Source: a virus. From it: 63,405 bases of DNA. A program made the position numbers and the translations under genes. This document shows, in pieces, positions 33,204-41,062 of the stretch. Location: IMG/VR virus record IMGVR_UViG_3300032893_000043, positions 1-63,405 of that record; one strand, given 5' to 3'. The notes below the pieces were generated by a model, which saw nothing but the letters and a program-made list of their open reading frames with translations, did no database searches and had not been told where the DNA came from. The stretch's first letter is position 1, and each line of letters begins with the position of its first letter.

Positions 33204-33473
33204 CTAAACTTCCGTGAGTGGAAGTTCTGGCAATGGCATCCAGTGTGTGGTGCCATACAGGGAACGTCCGTTACTGACGTTTTCTTTCCAGCATGCCGGC
33301 CGTGTACCGCCCCACGCTCCGATTGCAATGCTGTACTTTCCAGCGAGCAGAATCCGAGAACCGTCCTTTGGAGCCGTCTCAATCGGCTGCCACTTAAGCC
33401 GTGCCTGCAACTCCTCGATCTCCTTCATCGCATCCGGGAACGCGAAGCTTGTGTGCTCTGTGATCTGTCTCAT
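33204..33473 (-). CDS. DUF551-like small protein
   Basis: This 89-residue protein starts at ATG 33473. The pattern WQPIETAPKDGSRILLAGKY with a C-terminal THWMPLPELP matches the DUF551-type family frequent in proteobacterial phages and prophages. The N-terminal 22 residues add a short helix (PDAMKEIEELQARL). The function of the family is not established. Confidence 0.7.
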   Translation of the reverse strand: MRQITEHTSFAFPDAMKEIEELQARLKWQPIETAPKDGSRILLAGKYSIAIGAWGGTRPACWKENVSNGRSLYGTTHWMPLPELPLTEV

Positions 33474-33483
33474 GTGGGCTCCG

Positions 33484-33681
33484 TTAGTGGCCGGTTGCGG
33501 ATGCGTAAGCGTAGAGCGCCACGGCCGTCGCATAGAACGATATGCCGATAGCATCAATCCAGAGACACGCCCGAGGATTGGTATGGAACGTGAGGGATCG
33601 ATAAACCCCCCAGGCTGTGGCGCTCGCAACAAAAGCGGTAAAGAACCAAATCCAAACTGCGAACGTGAGCGGATGTGTCAT
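33484..33681 (-). CDS. Small two-helix membrane protein
   Basis: This 65-residue protein starts at ATG 33681 (MTHPLTFAVWIWFFTAFVAS), giving one helix, and has a second (IDAIGISFYATAVALYAYAS). It sits between small soluble genes. It is one of the envelope-directed peptides of the early region. Confidence 0.55.
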   Translation of the reverse strand: MTHPLTFAVWIWFFTAFVASATAWGVYRSLTFHTNPRACLWIDAIGISFYATAVALYAYASATGH

Positions 33682-33695
33682 CTGTTGATCTCGCG

Positions 33696-33929
33696 TTAGG
33701 CATTTCGCTTTGCAGCACGCCGGATGCGGTCGGCGATCTCTTGAGCGAGGCTGGCCTGACATTCCAATTCCTCGTATCGGTCGTAGTGGTCGGGATCGTC
33801 ATCATCGTCGTGAACACGTTTGGCATTGCGCATGATCGAATTAGCCACGCGCTCTGCGATTTTGGCGGCTTCTTCCATCGCCTCGCTACGGGCCAGTTTC
33901 GCCATCTGTCCAGCGGTTTGAATGCTCAT
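33696..33929 (-). CDS. Small acidic-patch helical protein
   Basis: This 77-residue protein contains a run of five Asp (HDDDDDPDHYDRYEE) between two helical segments (AMEEAAKIAERVANSIMRN and SLAQEIADRIRRAAKR). It could mimic nucleic acid or bind metal. It is preceded by TTAACGAGG. No family was recognised. Confidence 0.55.
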   Translation of the reverse strand: MSIQTAGQMAKLARSEAMEEAAKIAERVANSIMRNAKRVHDDDDDPDHYDRYEELECQASLAQEIADRIRRAAKRNA

Positions 33930-33967
33930 GTGATCTGCTAAATCCTCGTTAAGCGTTTGGTGGGCGC

Positions 33968-34348
33968 CTACGCAAAGATCTTCGAAAGCGCGGCGGCAAT
34001 CCGTCGACGCGATTTCTTAGGCGCGTCGCTGAGCATGTCAGCGACCGTTTCCAGCAAACTCGCGTCGCTTTCGCTAAGGCCGACAAGCGCGGTCAACGCC
34101 AAACCAACATCGACCTTGTATGCGCGCGATGCCCCGATTTTCTTGGTCTTGCGCGGCTTTTTGATGCGCGCGCCCCCGGCCGGCTTTGCCGGTTCGGCAG
34201 CGGAGCCTGCTACGGCCTTTTTCGGCTTGGTGCCGCGGTTCTTGCCTTTCTTGCTCGTCGAGCCCTTGGCCGGCGTTTCCGGAGGCACAGGCGGCGCGTC
34301 GGGCGACGGCTGGAACGAAGCGAACGGGGCTTGTTGTTCATTGTCCAC
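33968..34348 (-). CDS. Basic, Lys/Pro-rich protein
   Basis: This 126-residue protein starts at GTG 34348, selected because AGAGGAG lies 7 bases upstream. The middle is strongly basic and disordered (STSKKGKNRGTKPKKAV, then RIKKPRKTKKIG), like histone-H1-type tails, while the C-terminus is helical (VDVGLALTALVGLSESDASL) and ends RRRIAAALSKIFA. It may bind DNA non-specifically in replication or packaging. It overlaps the next gene by 11 bases. Confidence 0.6.
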   Translation of the reverse strand: MDNEQQAPFASFQPSPDAPPVPPETPAKGSTSKKGKNRGTKPKKAVAGSAAEPAKPAGGARIKKPRKTKKIGASRAYKVDVGLALTALVGLSESDASLLETVADMLSDAPKKSRRRIAAALSKIFA

Positions 34349-34535
34349 TGGACTTCTCCTCTTTGCGTTTAAAATCCTGACAACGAAATCGGGCGTCGGT
34401 CTTTTCACCGTAATTGAGCGAAGCGGCATTGCCGCATGTACCGTTCCAATCACCCTCCTTGATCCAAGGGCCTGCGCAACTCTCGCAGCAATTCGGCGGC
34501 CAACGCAACCACGAGGGCCTTACCGCCTCGGCCAT
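34338..34535 (-). CDS. Small Cys-rich protein
   Basis: This protein of about 65 residues (ATG 34535) contains NCCESCAGPWIKEGDWNGTC and a later RFRCQDF. This Cys spacing, with an aromatic between, is found in small phage proteins that probably bind zinc or iron-sulfur. It overlaps the upstream Zn-ribbon gene by 16 bases. Confidence 0.6.
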   Translation of the reverse strand: MAEAVRPSWLRWPPNCCESCAGPWIKEGDWNGTCGNAASLNYGEKTDARFRCQDFKRKEEKSSGQ

Positions 34536-34726
34536 GTCTTGCCCTTCCGGCACTCGCTCAGGATCTCGGGTTCCTTGCCGTCCTGGATCTCAACCTCGTA
34601 ATTGCACGAGAACTGAACGTGGCCGGCAACGCGCTGCCGCGTCTTCGGATCAACGACCACTGCCATGTCATTGCGCACGACGTCGCCGCACAAAGGGCAA
34701 GTGTCGGGGAGGGGGTGTTCGATCAC
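34520..34726 (-). CDS. Small zinc-ribbon protein coupled to DNA polymerase
   Basis: This 68-residue protein starts at GTG 34726, overlapping the polymerase stop by GTGA, so it is translated by coupling. It carries CPLCG near the start and a further Cys pair later (FSCNYEV, SECRKG). It may act with the polymerase or bind DNA. A longer start would lie inside the polymerase gene. Confidence 0.6.
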   Translation of the reverse strand: MIEHPLPDTCPLCGDVVRNDMAVVVDPKTRQRVAGHVQFSCNYEVEIQDGKEPEILSECRKGKTWPRR

Positions 34727-36570
34727 TTGACATACCTTTCTGACATCACAGCGTCCGCGTCGAGAGGAATTCCGGGGAGCCAAACAGGTACGCGCTTCAA
34801 CTCGGCTTTGCAAACCTCAAGATGGCGTTCTTCGTTGCCGTCTTTCTTGATCAGCACTACGAGCTCGTCATGCGTCGTCGTCACGATCCGATAACCCATT
34901 GCGATCAAGCGTAGCATACAGTCGGACATGACGACGCGCGCGAGAGCTTGAATTAAATTTTCAACAAGCTTTGCGCCGTAGAGCTTAGACCAGCCTTTGC
35001 GCGTCTTGATACGCCAGTAGGAATCGTCAGTTTCGTTATCTCGATAATACTCAATAGAACCGAATTGTAAAGGGCAACCGTTCGGCAGCCAGATTTTTCC
35101 GTCCTTGATGACGGTTGGCCCCCACTCGATCGGCGGCCCACCGGCAAGACGCGCCAGCATACGCCCGCCAGTTCCCCACAGGTCGACAACGTTTGGATGC
35201 GTATCGCGGTAGGCGCCACGAGCTTTCAAGCCTTCAGCCGACGTCAGAATAATCTTTGCTTTAGTTCGCAGCGTCGCACGAATCTTCTCGCCACCCGATC
35301 CGTAGCCGGCCTGCAGCTCCAGCACCTTGCCGACATTTCTCTCGGTCGGGTGCTTTTCCTTGGTGACAGGAAAACCATAAAATTCGCTGGCGACGTTCAC
35401 ATAAGGATCGCGACCATCGCGGAAATTCTCGATCACGTCCCACTGACCGGCAACGAAATTGAGCAAGCGACACTCGATTTGCGAAGCGTCGATCGCACCT
35501 AGCAAATATCCTTCCGGCGCCAGAATGGCTTCGCGAATATTCAGCCCGCCATCATCCGCGGGAAAGTCCGGGTCGCTCTTTTTAAGATTCTGAAAGTTAC
35601 TTCCGTCTCCACCGGACCACCGTGTTGTATGAGCGCCATACATGCGCAGATAGACGCACAAAGGTCCTCGACGAGCCATCCAGCCCAAGGTCTCGGCGCG
35701 CGTTTGCAGCAGTGTCGACTTGATCCCAAGCCGCGCCTCGGCAAGTGTCCTGATTCGCTCATCTTCGTCCTCCAACAAATCCTGCATGAACGGGTCGGTC
35801 TTGGCGAAAGCCCATATTTGCTTGTCGGGGTTGGTCGGCGACGACTTTTTGCCAGGCTCAATTCCCTCGGCGCGCAGCAGTTCGGCAAACTTGTCGCTCG
35901 ACGACAATTCTTTGGGATCTACACCGAGACTAGCGACGCGCTGCTGCTTGGCATCGTTCTCACTTTTCCAGATGCGCCCCAGCAAGTCCATGTCAGCACG
36001 CAAACACGGCTCGCTGAACATCTTGATGGTCATGTCGATGATCGGCAGCTCGCTGCGCGGAAAGCCTGCCTGGAGCAACATGCCGAATAGCTTCCAAATG
36101 CTCTCGACTTCGTCGCACGCTCCCTCGGCAATTTGTTGCTGCACGTCGTTTGACAACTCGTTCCAATGCTTGCCGTCAAAGGCGCTGTATGGAGTTTTCT
36201 TCGCCGGCAAACCAAACTGTGCGCGTACCGAGTCGAGGCTGACGCCGATGTGATTGCCAAGCAGCAGCCGCGCCATGGCAAGCGTGCAACCAATCATTTT
36301 GGGATGCACGTCGTAATGAAAACTTTCTATGCCGGCGTCAAACTGCGCATGATGGTGCACCATGAAGGTGTCGGACCAATCCTCTTGCGCGAGGATATAA
36401 CGTGCCTGGCGCTCGTCGTACCAGCGTGCGGGCGTGTCGGCGGACCACTTGATGGCGACGCCGTGCGCTTCGAAGCGCTTGTCGCGTAAGTACGCTTCGG
36501 TCGATAATTTCGACAGCGTGAAATCTTTGGAGCTGAAGAACGTCTCCCAGTCGGCAACAACCAATCTCAT
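34723..36570 (-). CDS. DNA polymerase, family A with 3'-5' exonuclease
   Basis: This 615-residue replicative polymerase starts at ATG 36570 (MRLVVADWETFFS), which overlaps the upstream stop by ATGA. Exonuclease motif I is DWETF (residues 7-11), motif II is HHAQFDAG, and motif III lies in ACDEVESIW. Polymerase motif A is IDASQIECRLLNF, with Ala in the Tyr position as in T7-type enzymes. Motif B is the helix GKVLELQAGYGSG, and motif C is TTHDELVV with the catalytic Asp. No helicase or primase domain is fused. It probably works with the primase-helicase at 38267 and the SNF2 protein. Confidence 0.9.
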   Translation of the reverse strand: MRLVVADWETFFSSKDFTLSKLSTEAYLRDKRFEAHGVAIKWSADTPARWYDERQARYILAQEDWSDTFMVHHHAQFDAGIESFHYDVHPKMIGCTLAMARLLLGNHIGVSLDSVRAQFGLPAKKTPYSAFDGKHWNELSNDVQQQIAEGACDEVESIWKLFGMLLQAGFPRSELPIIDMTIKMFSEPCLRADMDLLGRIWKSENDAKQQRVASLGVDPKELSSSDKFAELLRAEGIEPGKKSSPTNPDKQIWAFAKTDPFMQDLLEDEDERIRTLAEARLGIKSTLLQTRAETLGWMARRGPLCVYLRMYGAHTTRWSGGDGSNFQNLKKSDPDFPADDGGLNIREAILAPEGYLLGAIDASQIECRLLNFVAGQWDVIENFRDGRDPYVNVASEFYGFPVTKEKHPTERNVGKVLELQAGYGSGGEKIRATLRTKAKIILTSAEGLKARGAYRDTHPNVVDLWGTGGRMLARLAGGPPIEWGPTVIKDGKIWLPNGCPLQFGSIEYYRDNETDDSYWRIKTRKGWSKLYGAKLVENLIQALARVVMSDCMLRLIAMGYRIVTTTHDELVVLIKKDGNEERHLEVCKAELKRVPVWLPGIPLDADAVMSERYVK

Positions 36571-36917
36571 AGCTCTTGTATCCGCCAAGTTGAGCCCGGT
36601 CCCGGATGGCTGGCCTGGACACGCAGCTGCACATGCGCAATGATTTTGTTGAGACAGCGAATCATGACGTGGACGCTCTGGTTGGCGCATAAGGGCGCCG
36701 CGCCGCCGCGGTAGACCTCCTGCACGATCTCGTTGAGTGTCAGCGGCATGCGCTTTCTATAGAGCGCGCGGAACACGGCGTATTGCCCGAACGACAGCGC
36801 AACCGCCTTGCCGTGACGCATGATGACGCGAAACGAGTCGTCGACCGTGAATGTCAGCGGCGGAAGTTTTTGGCCGCAGCACGGACAATCCGTCGAGGCA
36901 CGCGTTTTGCGGCTCAC
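36567..36917 (-). CDS. Small winged-helix protein
   Basis: This 116-residue protein (GTG 36917) has an N-terminal Zn-binding CPCCGQ motif and a C-terminal domain with LSFGQYAVFRALYRKRMPLT, NEIVQEVYRGG and RCLNKIIAHVQLRV, resembling OmpR/CtrA-type winged helices. It may regulate the polymerase operon. It is coupled on both sides: GTGA with the upstream peptide and ATGA with the polymerase. Confidence 0.6.
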   Translation of the reverse strand: MSRKTRASTDCPCCGQKLPPLTFTVDDSFRVIMRHGKAVALSFGQYAVFRALYRKRMPLTLNEIVQEVYRGGAAPLCANQSVHVMIRCLNKIIAHVQLRVQASHPGPGSTWRIQEL

Positions 36918-37018
36918 AGGTCAAACTTCCCTTGCCGTAGCACGCCGAGCAGCAGGACCGCATACATGATCGCGGCGAGCGCGCAGACGGAGTGCGAGGC
37001 GATGAAATTGAAAATCAT
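36914..37018 (-). CDS. 34-residue membrane micro-protein
   Basis: A frame from ATG 37018 to TGA 36914 encodes one hydrophobic helix (FIASHSVCALAAIMYAVLLL) flanked by basic residues. Its start shares ATGA with the upstream stop and its stop shares GTGA with the next gene. It is far below normal length, but the two-sided coupling argues that it is real. Confidence 0.55.
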   Translation of the reverse strand: MIFNFIASHSVCALAAIMYAVLLLGVLRQGKFDL

Positions 37019-37149
37019 AGCCCCACCCCCAAAGCATCGGCCCACACCAGGATCATCGCGACGAAGGCGCCGACCGCCAACAGCGCGAGCACGTCACACG
37101 ACGCGTAGGCAACGAACGCCACGATCTCGTTTTCCTTGGGTATTGTCAT
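37015..37149 (-). CDS. 44-residue membrane protein
   Basis: A frame from ATG 37149 encodes MTIPKENEIVAFVAYASC then LALLAVGAFVAMILVWADAL, a single-pass membrane protein. The start is in ATGA overlap with the upstream HTH gene. It belongs to the chain of small coupled genes in front of the polymerase. Confidence 0.55.
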   Translation of the reverse strand: MTIPKENEIVAFVAYASCDVLALLAVGAFVAMILVWADALGVGL

Positions 37150-37409
37150 CTCCAATCCCAATCCTCCACATCCTTGCCGGCGCGCTTGAGCATGTCGACC
37201 GCCAGGCAGATCATCTTGTACCGGCGCCACGCTTTGGGCGTCACCGGGTGCTCGCCCATGGTCTGGCTCGCCGGCACGGTGCCGAGTTCGAAGCGGCAAA
37301 TCGCGGATGGCGAGTAGCCGGTCAGCGCGGCGAGCTGATCCATGGTGATGCCGTGGGCAGCCCGCCACTTTTGCGCGCGCTCGATCTCGGCTTTGCTGAC
37401 TCGGGTCAT
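37146..37409 (-). CDS. HTH transcription regulator (XRE-like)
   Basis: This 87-residue protein (ATG 37409) has a helix-turn-helix MDQLAALTGYSPSAICRFE at residues about 23-41, typical of Cro/CI-type regulators. A positively charged N-terminus precedes it (VSKAEIERAQKWRAAHG). It is the first gene of a coupled minus-strand operon leading to the DNA polymerase, so it may control that operon. The IS fragment lies just upstream. Confidence 0.65.
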   Translation of the reverse strand: MTRVSKAEIERAQKWRAAHGITMDQLAALTGYSPSAICRFELGTVPASQTMGEHPVTPKAWRRYKMICLAVDMLKRAGKDVEDWDWR

Positions 37410-37445
37410 TCTTCGTTCACTTCTGGTTCGAAATCCCAACAAGGT

Positions 37446-37719
37446 CAGTTTGCTGGCAACGGACTCTTGGCGCGGCTACAGCGACTATCTGCGCCGCTTC
37501 CCGCACGAGAAAGTTGACCACAGCAAGCACCAGTACGTTGTCGGTGCCGTGCATACGAACACGATTGAAGGCTTCTGGAGCATCTTTAAGCGCGGTGTGG
37601 TTGGCACGTTCCACAAAGTCAGCGCCAAATATCTCCCGCTCTATGCCGCTGAATTTCAGTTCCGCTACAACAACCGCACGAACCCCGATATGTTCGGAAC
37701 GGCGATAGCAGGCTGCTGA
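37446..37719 (+). pseudogene. Truncated IS1595/ISXO2-family transposase fragment
   Basis: The plus strand here encodes about 90 residues of the C-terminal part of an ISXO2-like DDE transposase: TDSWRGYSDYLRRFPHEKVD, HTNTIEGFWSIFKRGVV, AEFQFRYNNRTNPDMFG. The N-terminal two thirds are absent, so it is inactive. In the window it joins an unrelated upstream reading frame. A 12-base inverted repeat (CAGTTTGCTGGC at 37446-37457, its complement at 37761-37772) brackets it and might reflect the insertion ends. It interrupts the minus-strand gene chain. Confidence 0.75.
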
Positions 37720-37796
37720 GGCGAGGTCACTGGTCACCGTCTCAGCTAGAGACGAAAGAGGCCAGCAAACTGGAGCAATTGAAATTGCCTTTTGGA

Positions 37797-37976
37797 TCAT
37801 GGCCATTTCCCCGCAAGGTGAAGAGAAATGCAGATAATAAGGGCAAAAAGTGATGTGACTGCGTAAACAGCAGCCGCTTTTTCCAACTCAAGGCGCAGGG
37901 TCATGACAAACACAGGGACAAGCGCAATGAGCGAGCCTATTGCGACCCTCAAATCAAAGTACGACAACAAGCTCAT
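37797..37976 (-). CDS. 59-residue two-helix membrane protein
   Basis: A frame from ATG 37976 to TGA 37797 encodes MSLLSYFDLRVAIGSLIALV and a second helix VYAVTSLFALIICISLHLA. An excellent GGGAGG stands just upstream of the ATG, so the start is well supported. The IS fragment lies just downstream, between this gene and the HTH gene at 37146, which were probably once adjacent. Confidence 0.6.
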   Translation of the reverse strand: MSLLSYFDLRVAIGSLIALVPVFVMTLRLELEKAAAVYAVTSLFALIICISLHLAGKWP

Positions 37977-38266
37977 TCCCGCCTCCCGTTGATGTCGTGA
38001 ACCTTATGACACGCCGTGACGCGCTTGTAAAGAGTAAAATGCAAAACCGGCTAAGTCCCGGATTCCGCTTGACGAAAATATGAAATGGGAACAGTCTGCC
38101 CCACCCGGTTGATGGCGCGCGCACGGCGCCGCGGGCAAAAAGGAAAGCCCCCCGCCAAGCGAATGGCGAGGGGCTGATTGAGGTCCGGCGGACGGACCTA
38201 CGAGCGACAGAGCGACTGCCGCTTGTAGCCTCCCACGACCGGTTCGTCAAGTGGTAGAGGATCGGC
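37977..38266. other. Intergenic region before the primase gene
   Basis: About 290 bases separate the minus-strand membrane gene and the plus-strand primase, so divergent promoters should lie here. I can see an imperfect hairpin (listed separately) and AGAGGA in front of the primase ATG, but no convincing promoter pair. A minus-strand reading frame across this stretch has the composition of an antisense shadow. Confidence 0.4.
38146..38175. promoter_or_regulatory. Hairpin in the divergent intergenic region
   Basis: AGCCCCCCGCCA pairs with TGGCGAGGGGCT around AGCGAA with one mismatch. On the minus strand the stem is followed by a T-rich run, which would look like a terminator for a minus-strand transcript, but no minus-strand gene ends there. 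It may be an attenuator or part of a regulatory element ahead of the divergent genes. Confidence 0.4.
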
Positions 38267-40579
38267 ATGTCCCTCATTGAATACGCTCTGCAATACGCCG
38301 GCCGTGGCTGGCATGTGTTCCCGCTCCGTCCTCGCGCCAAGCTTCCGTTACTCTCCAAAAAGTCCGGCGGTAAGGGTTTTCACGACGCCACGTCGGATCC
38401 CGGCCAAGTCACCGCCTGGTGGTCGCGGGCGCCCCAAGCCAATATCGGGCTCGCAACCGGCGCGTCCGGCCTCGTGGTGCTCGACGCCGATGGACCAGCG
38501 GGGTTAGCGCAGCTTAAAGAGCTCGCGGCGCCGCACGGCGGCTTACTTCGCACGCTGACGGCGCGCACCGGGCGCGAAGGCGGGTTCCACCTGTACTACC
38601 GCGGAACGGGTATAGCCAGCTGGCAGGACAACCGCAAAGGCGACACCAAGCAATGGCATTTCGACATCCGCGGCTCCACCGGTTATGTGATCCTGCCGCC
38701 CTCGATCCACCCCAGCGGCGCGCAGTACGCGTGGGTCGACGCGGCGCAGCCGATCGCCGAGGCGCCGGCCTGGCTCGGCCCCCTCCTTGCCTCGCTCCGC
38801 GGTTCCGTGCACACTGCGGCCGCGGGCAATCCCGCCCGTGACACTGAAACGCTTGCGGCCTTGAGCCCGTCTGCCCCGTCGTCCCGGACGGTGCCGGCGG
38901 GCTCTTTTGCGTCCGGACGCGGGCTTGCGGCCCGCTCGGTCGCGAACCTCAGTTCCGGGCCTGCTTTCAGCGAATCCGAGGCCGATCGTCTGTTTTCGGC
39001 ACTATCGGCGATAGACGCCGCAACCGATGGCGCGACCTGGGCCAGCTACGGCGCGGCGCTGCACGATCTGAAGTGGATTGTGAACGGTGTCGACGAAGGC
39101 TTTGAAATTTTTGATGAATGGTCTAGCACCTCGACAGGTAAGGGTCCGGGTAATGGGGAGTACAAAGGTCGCGCGGACCTAGAGAAGCGCTGGGTCAGTT
39201 TTGATAAGGAATACAACGGAGTACGCAAGACAATTGCGTCAATTTATAAGGACGCAATGGATCGCGGGTGGCAATACGATCCAACACCGCCGCAAGAGCA
39301 AAAAGTCAACGGCAACCATAGCTTAGAAGTCTTACCTCCCACATTTCAACAAGCGGCGTTCGCAAGCCCGATCATCTGGCCCGATCGCGACCAGTGGGGG
39401 CGGCCCAAAGCGACCTGCCGCAATGCCCGCGCCGCCATTCGGCACATGGGCCTGACATGCGAGCACGACCGGTTTCACGACAAGTTGATCATCGGCGGAC
39501 AGGCGATCGAGCAATGGGCCGGCGAACTCACGGACAACACGACGCACATGCTCCGGGTCACCATCGCCCAGCGATACAATCTCGATCCGGGCAACACCAA
39601 CACTTTCGACGCCGCGGTCCAGGAATGCCTGCAGGACAGCTTTGATCCGGTTGCCGACTATCTCGACGGGTTGACTTGGGATGGCGTGCCAAGGCTCCGC
39701 ACTTGGCTTGCGACCTACATGGGCGCCGCGGACACGCCGTTAAATGCCGCCATTGGGGGCCTGATCCTGATTGCGGCCGTGCGCCGCGTGCGGCAACCCG
39801 GATGCAAATTCGACCAGATCCTCGTGCTTGAAGGCCCGGAAGGGCGCGGCAAGTCGTCGGCGATCGAGATTTTGGCGGGCCAAGAGAACTTTTCGGACCA
39901 GACGATATTGACCGCCGACGACAAGGGCCAGCAAGAAGCAATCAGCGGCGTGTGGCTTTACGAGATCGCGGACCTGGCCGGCATGTCAAAGGCCGACACC
40001 GAGAAGGTCAAGGCGTTTTGTTCCAGGACCGTGGATCGCGCGCGGCCGGCTTACGGGCGCACCAGGCAGGACAAGCCGCGGCGCTGTGTCTTCATTGCGA
40101 CGACGAACCACGCGACGTTCCTCAAATCGCAAACCGGCAATCGGCGGTTCTGGCCGGTCCAAACGGGCAGGGTTGACCTGGAAGCGTTGCGGCGAGACCG
40201 GGACCAGCTTTGGGCGGAAGCCAACGCGATCGAGCGGCGCGGCGTGTCGCTGTTCTTGCCGGAAGGGCTTTGGCAAGAGGCCGCGGCGATACAGGACGCG
40301 CGGCGCGACGCGGACCCGTGGGAAGACATTCTAGCAGACGTCGAAACGCATAAAGCGACGTCGAAAAAACCGGCGGCAGACGGGCACGGAATGGAGTACC
40401 GGATCACAAGCCGGGACGTGCTGGAAACCGTGCTTAGACTGCCTTTGGACAAGCTGAATGATGTAACTGCGAAACGGGCCGCGCTGGCACTTCGAAGGCT
40501 CGGATGGGACGGACCAAAGCCATTGCGAAGCGAAAAAATTGTGGCGAAAGGTTTTACAAAAAAAGCAGAAGACGTGTAA
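38267..40579 (+). CDS. Bifunctional primase-polymerase with VapE-type helicase
   Basis: This 770-residue replication protein has an N-terminal prim-pol domain (GLATGASGLVVLDADGPAGL, with catalytic Asp73 and Asp75, then FHLYYRGTG and FDIRGSTGYVILPPS). A PriCT-2-like linker lies around residues 240-340 (WASYGAALHDLKWIVNGVDE). A C-terminal VapE-like ATPase follows, with Walker A GPEGRGKS at residues 523-530 and a downstream IATTNHATFLKSQTGNRRFW. It should prime and unwind at the origin. It is the first gene of its block. The GTTAC-repeat region lies directly downstream. Confidence 0.85.
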   Translation: MSLIEYALQYAGRGWHVFPLRPRAKLPLLSKKSGGKGFHDATSDPGQVTAWWSRAPQANIGLATGASGLVVLDADGPAGLAQLKELAAPHGGLLRTLTARTGREGGFHLYYRGTGIASWQDNRKGDTKQWHFDIRGSTGYVILPPSIHPSGAQYAWVDAAQPIAEAPAWLGPLLASLRGSVHTAAAGNPARDTETLAALSPSAPSSRTVPAGSFASGRGLAARSVANLSSGPAFSESEADRLFSALSAIDAATDGATWASYGAALHDLKWIVNGVDEGFEIFDEWSSTSTGKGPGNGEYKGRADLEKRWVSFDKEYNGVRKTIASIYKDAMDRGWQYDPTPPQEQKVNGNHSLEVLPPTFQQAAFASPIIWPDRDQWGRPKATCRNARAAIRHMGLTCEHDRFHDKLIIGGQAIEQWAGELTDNTTHMLRVTIAQRYNLDPGNTNTFDAAVQECLQDSFDPVADYLDGLTWDGVPRLRTWLATYMGAADTPLNAAIGGLILIAAVRRVRQPGCKFDQILVLEGPEGRGKSSAIEILAGQENFSDQTILTADDKGQQEAISGVWLYEIADLAGMSKADTEKVKAFCSRTVDRARPAYGRTRQDKPRRCVFIATTNHATFLKSQTGNRRFWPVQTGRVDLEALRRDRDQLWAEANAIERRGVSLFLPEGLWQEAAAIQDARRDADPWEDILADVETHKATSKKPAADGHGMEYRITSRDVLETVLRLPLDKLNDVTAKRAALALRRLGWDGPKPLRSEKIVAKGFTKKAEDV

Positions 40580-40765
40580 CCGGTAACACCGAAATGAGAG
40601 GTTACGCGCAAACGCTTGATTTTTATAAGGTGTTACTGGTGTAACCTCTGTAACTTCTAATAACTCTATAGCTAATGGAATATGGGTTATAGTAAGGTAG
40701 CTTATATAAACTTAGATTCTATAGAGTCTTAGGAAAAGGGGGGTTACGGCGTTACGGGGTTACAC
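40575..40765. other. GTTAC/GTAAC repeat cluster, candidate replication origin
   Basis: Nine exact copies of GTTAC or its complement GTAAC lie in 190 bases, at 40576, 40583, 40601, 40632, 40641, 40650, 40743, 40751 and 40759. Two groups of three are spaced by 8 or 9 bases. An AT-rich stretch (about 40655-40735) lies between them. The pattern resembles origin iterons flanking an unwinding element and sits immediately after the primase-helicase gene. It is otherwise unexplained by any coding sequence. Confidence 0.5.
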
Positions 40766-40796
40766 AGCTCGCGCCAGCCTTTTTGGGGGAACCGGC

Positions 40797-40825
40797 CTTG
40801 ACAGGCACAAATTGAAAGAGTATAT
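40797..40825 (+). promoter_or_regulatory. Promoter with TTGAAAGAG spacer (copy 1)
   Basis: TTGACA, a 17-base spacer ending in TTGAAAGAG, then TATATA form a near-consensus sigma70-type promoter in front of the gene at 40857. The TTGAAAGAG block recurs in two other intergenic regions (near 41222 and 41752), each after a TTGAC box. This shared spacer block is unusual and may be recognised by a phage factor. Confidence 0.65.
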
Positions 40826-40856
40826 AAACGAGACGGTGACCAAGGGAGACTTTAGT

Positions 40857-41051
40857 ATGACCAAAGCCAAGCGCATCACACTCGCACTGCGGAACCTGGA
40901 AGCGGAGTATCGCGCATCGAGCGATCAAGCGGAGAACGCTTGCGCCGAGACAGTGCGGCGGATCAACGTGGATCTGCCGGACTACTCCAAAGAGCGCCTG
41001 TTCGACATCCTGATGTCGAATTCCTACCGTGTGTCGAGTACGACTTTATAA
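40857..41051 (+). CDS. Small helical protein
   Basis: This 64-residue protein starts at ATG 40857 behind GGGAG. It is a helical, charged protein (MTKAKRITLALRNLEAEYRA, AETVRRINVDLPDYSKERL). It is transcribed from its own promoter. The function is unknown. Confidence 0.6.
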   Translation: MTKAKRITLALRNLEAEYRASSDQAENACAETVRRINVDLPDYSKERLFDILMSNSYRVSSTTL

Positions 41052-41062
41052 GGGGAACGGCT

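Noticed and set aside
37417-37806. 129-codon minus-strand frame over the IS fragment
   Set aside because: It is the antisense of the transposase fragment, which has clear family motifs on the plus strand.
37954-38358. Minus-strand frame before the primase gene
   Set aside because: It overlaps the primase start and the well-supported small membrane gene and has a Ser/Arg-rich shadow composition.
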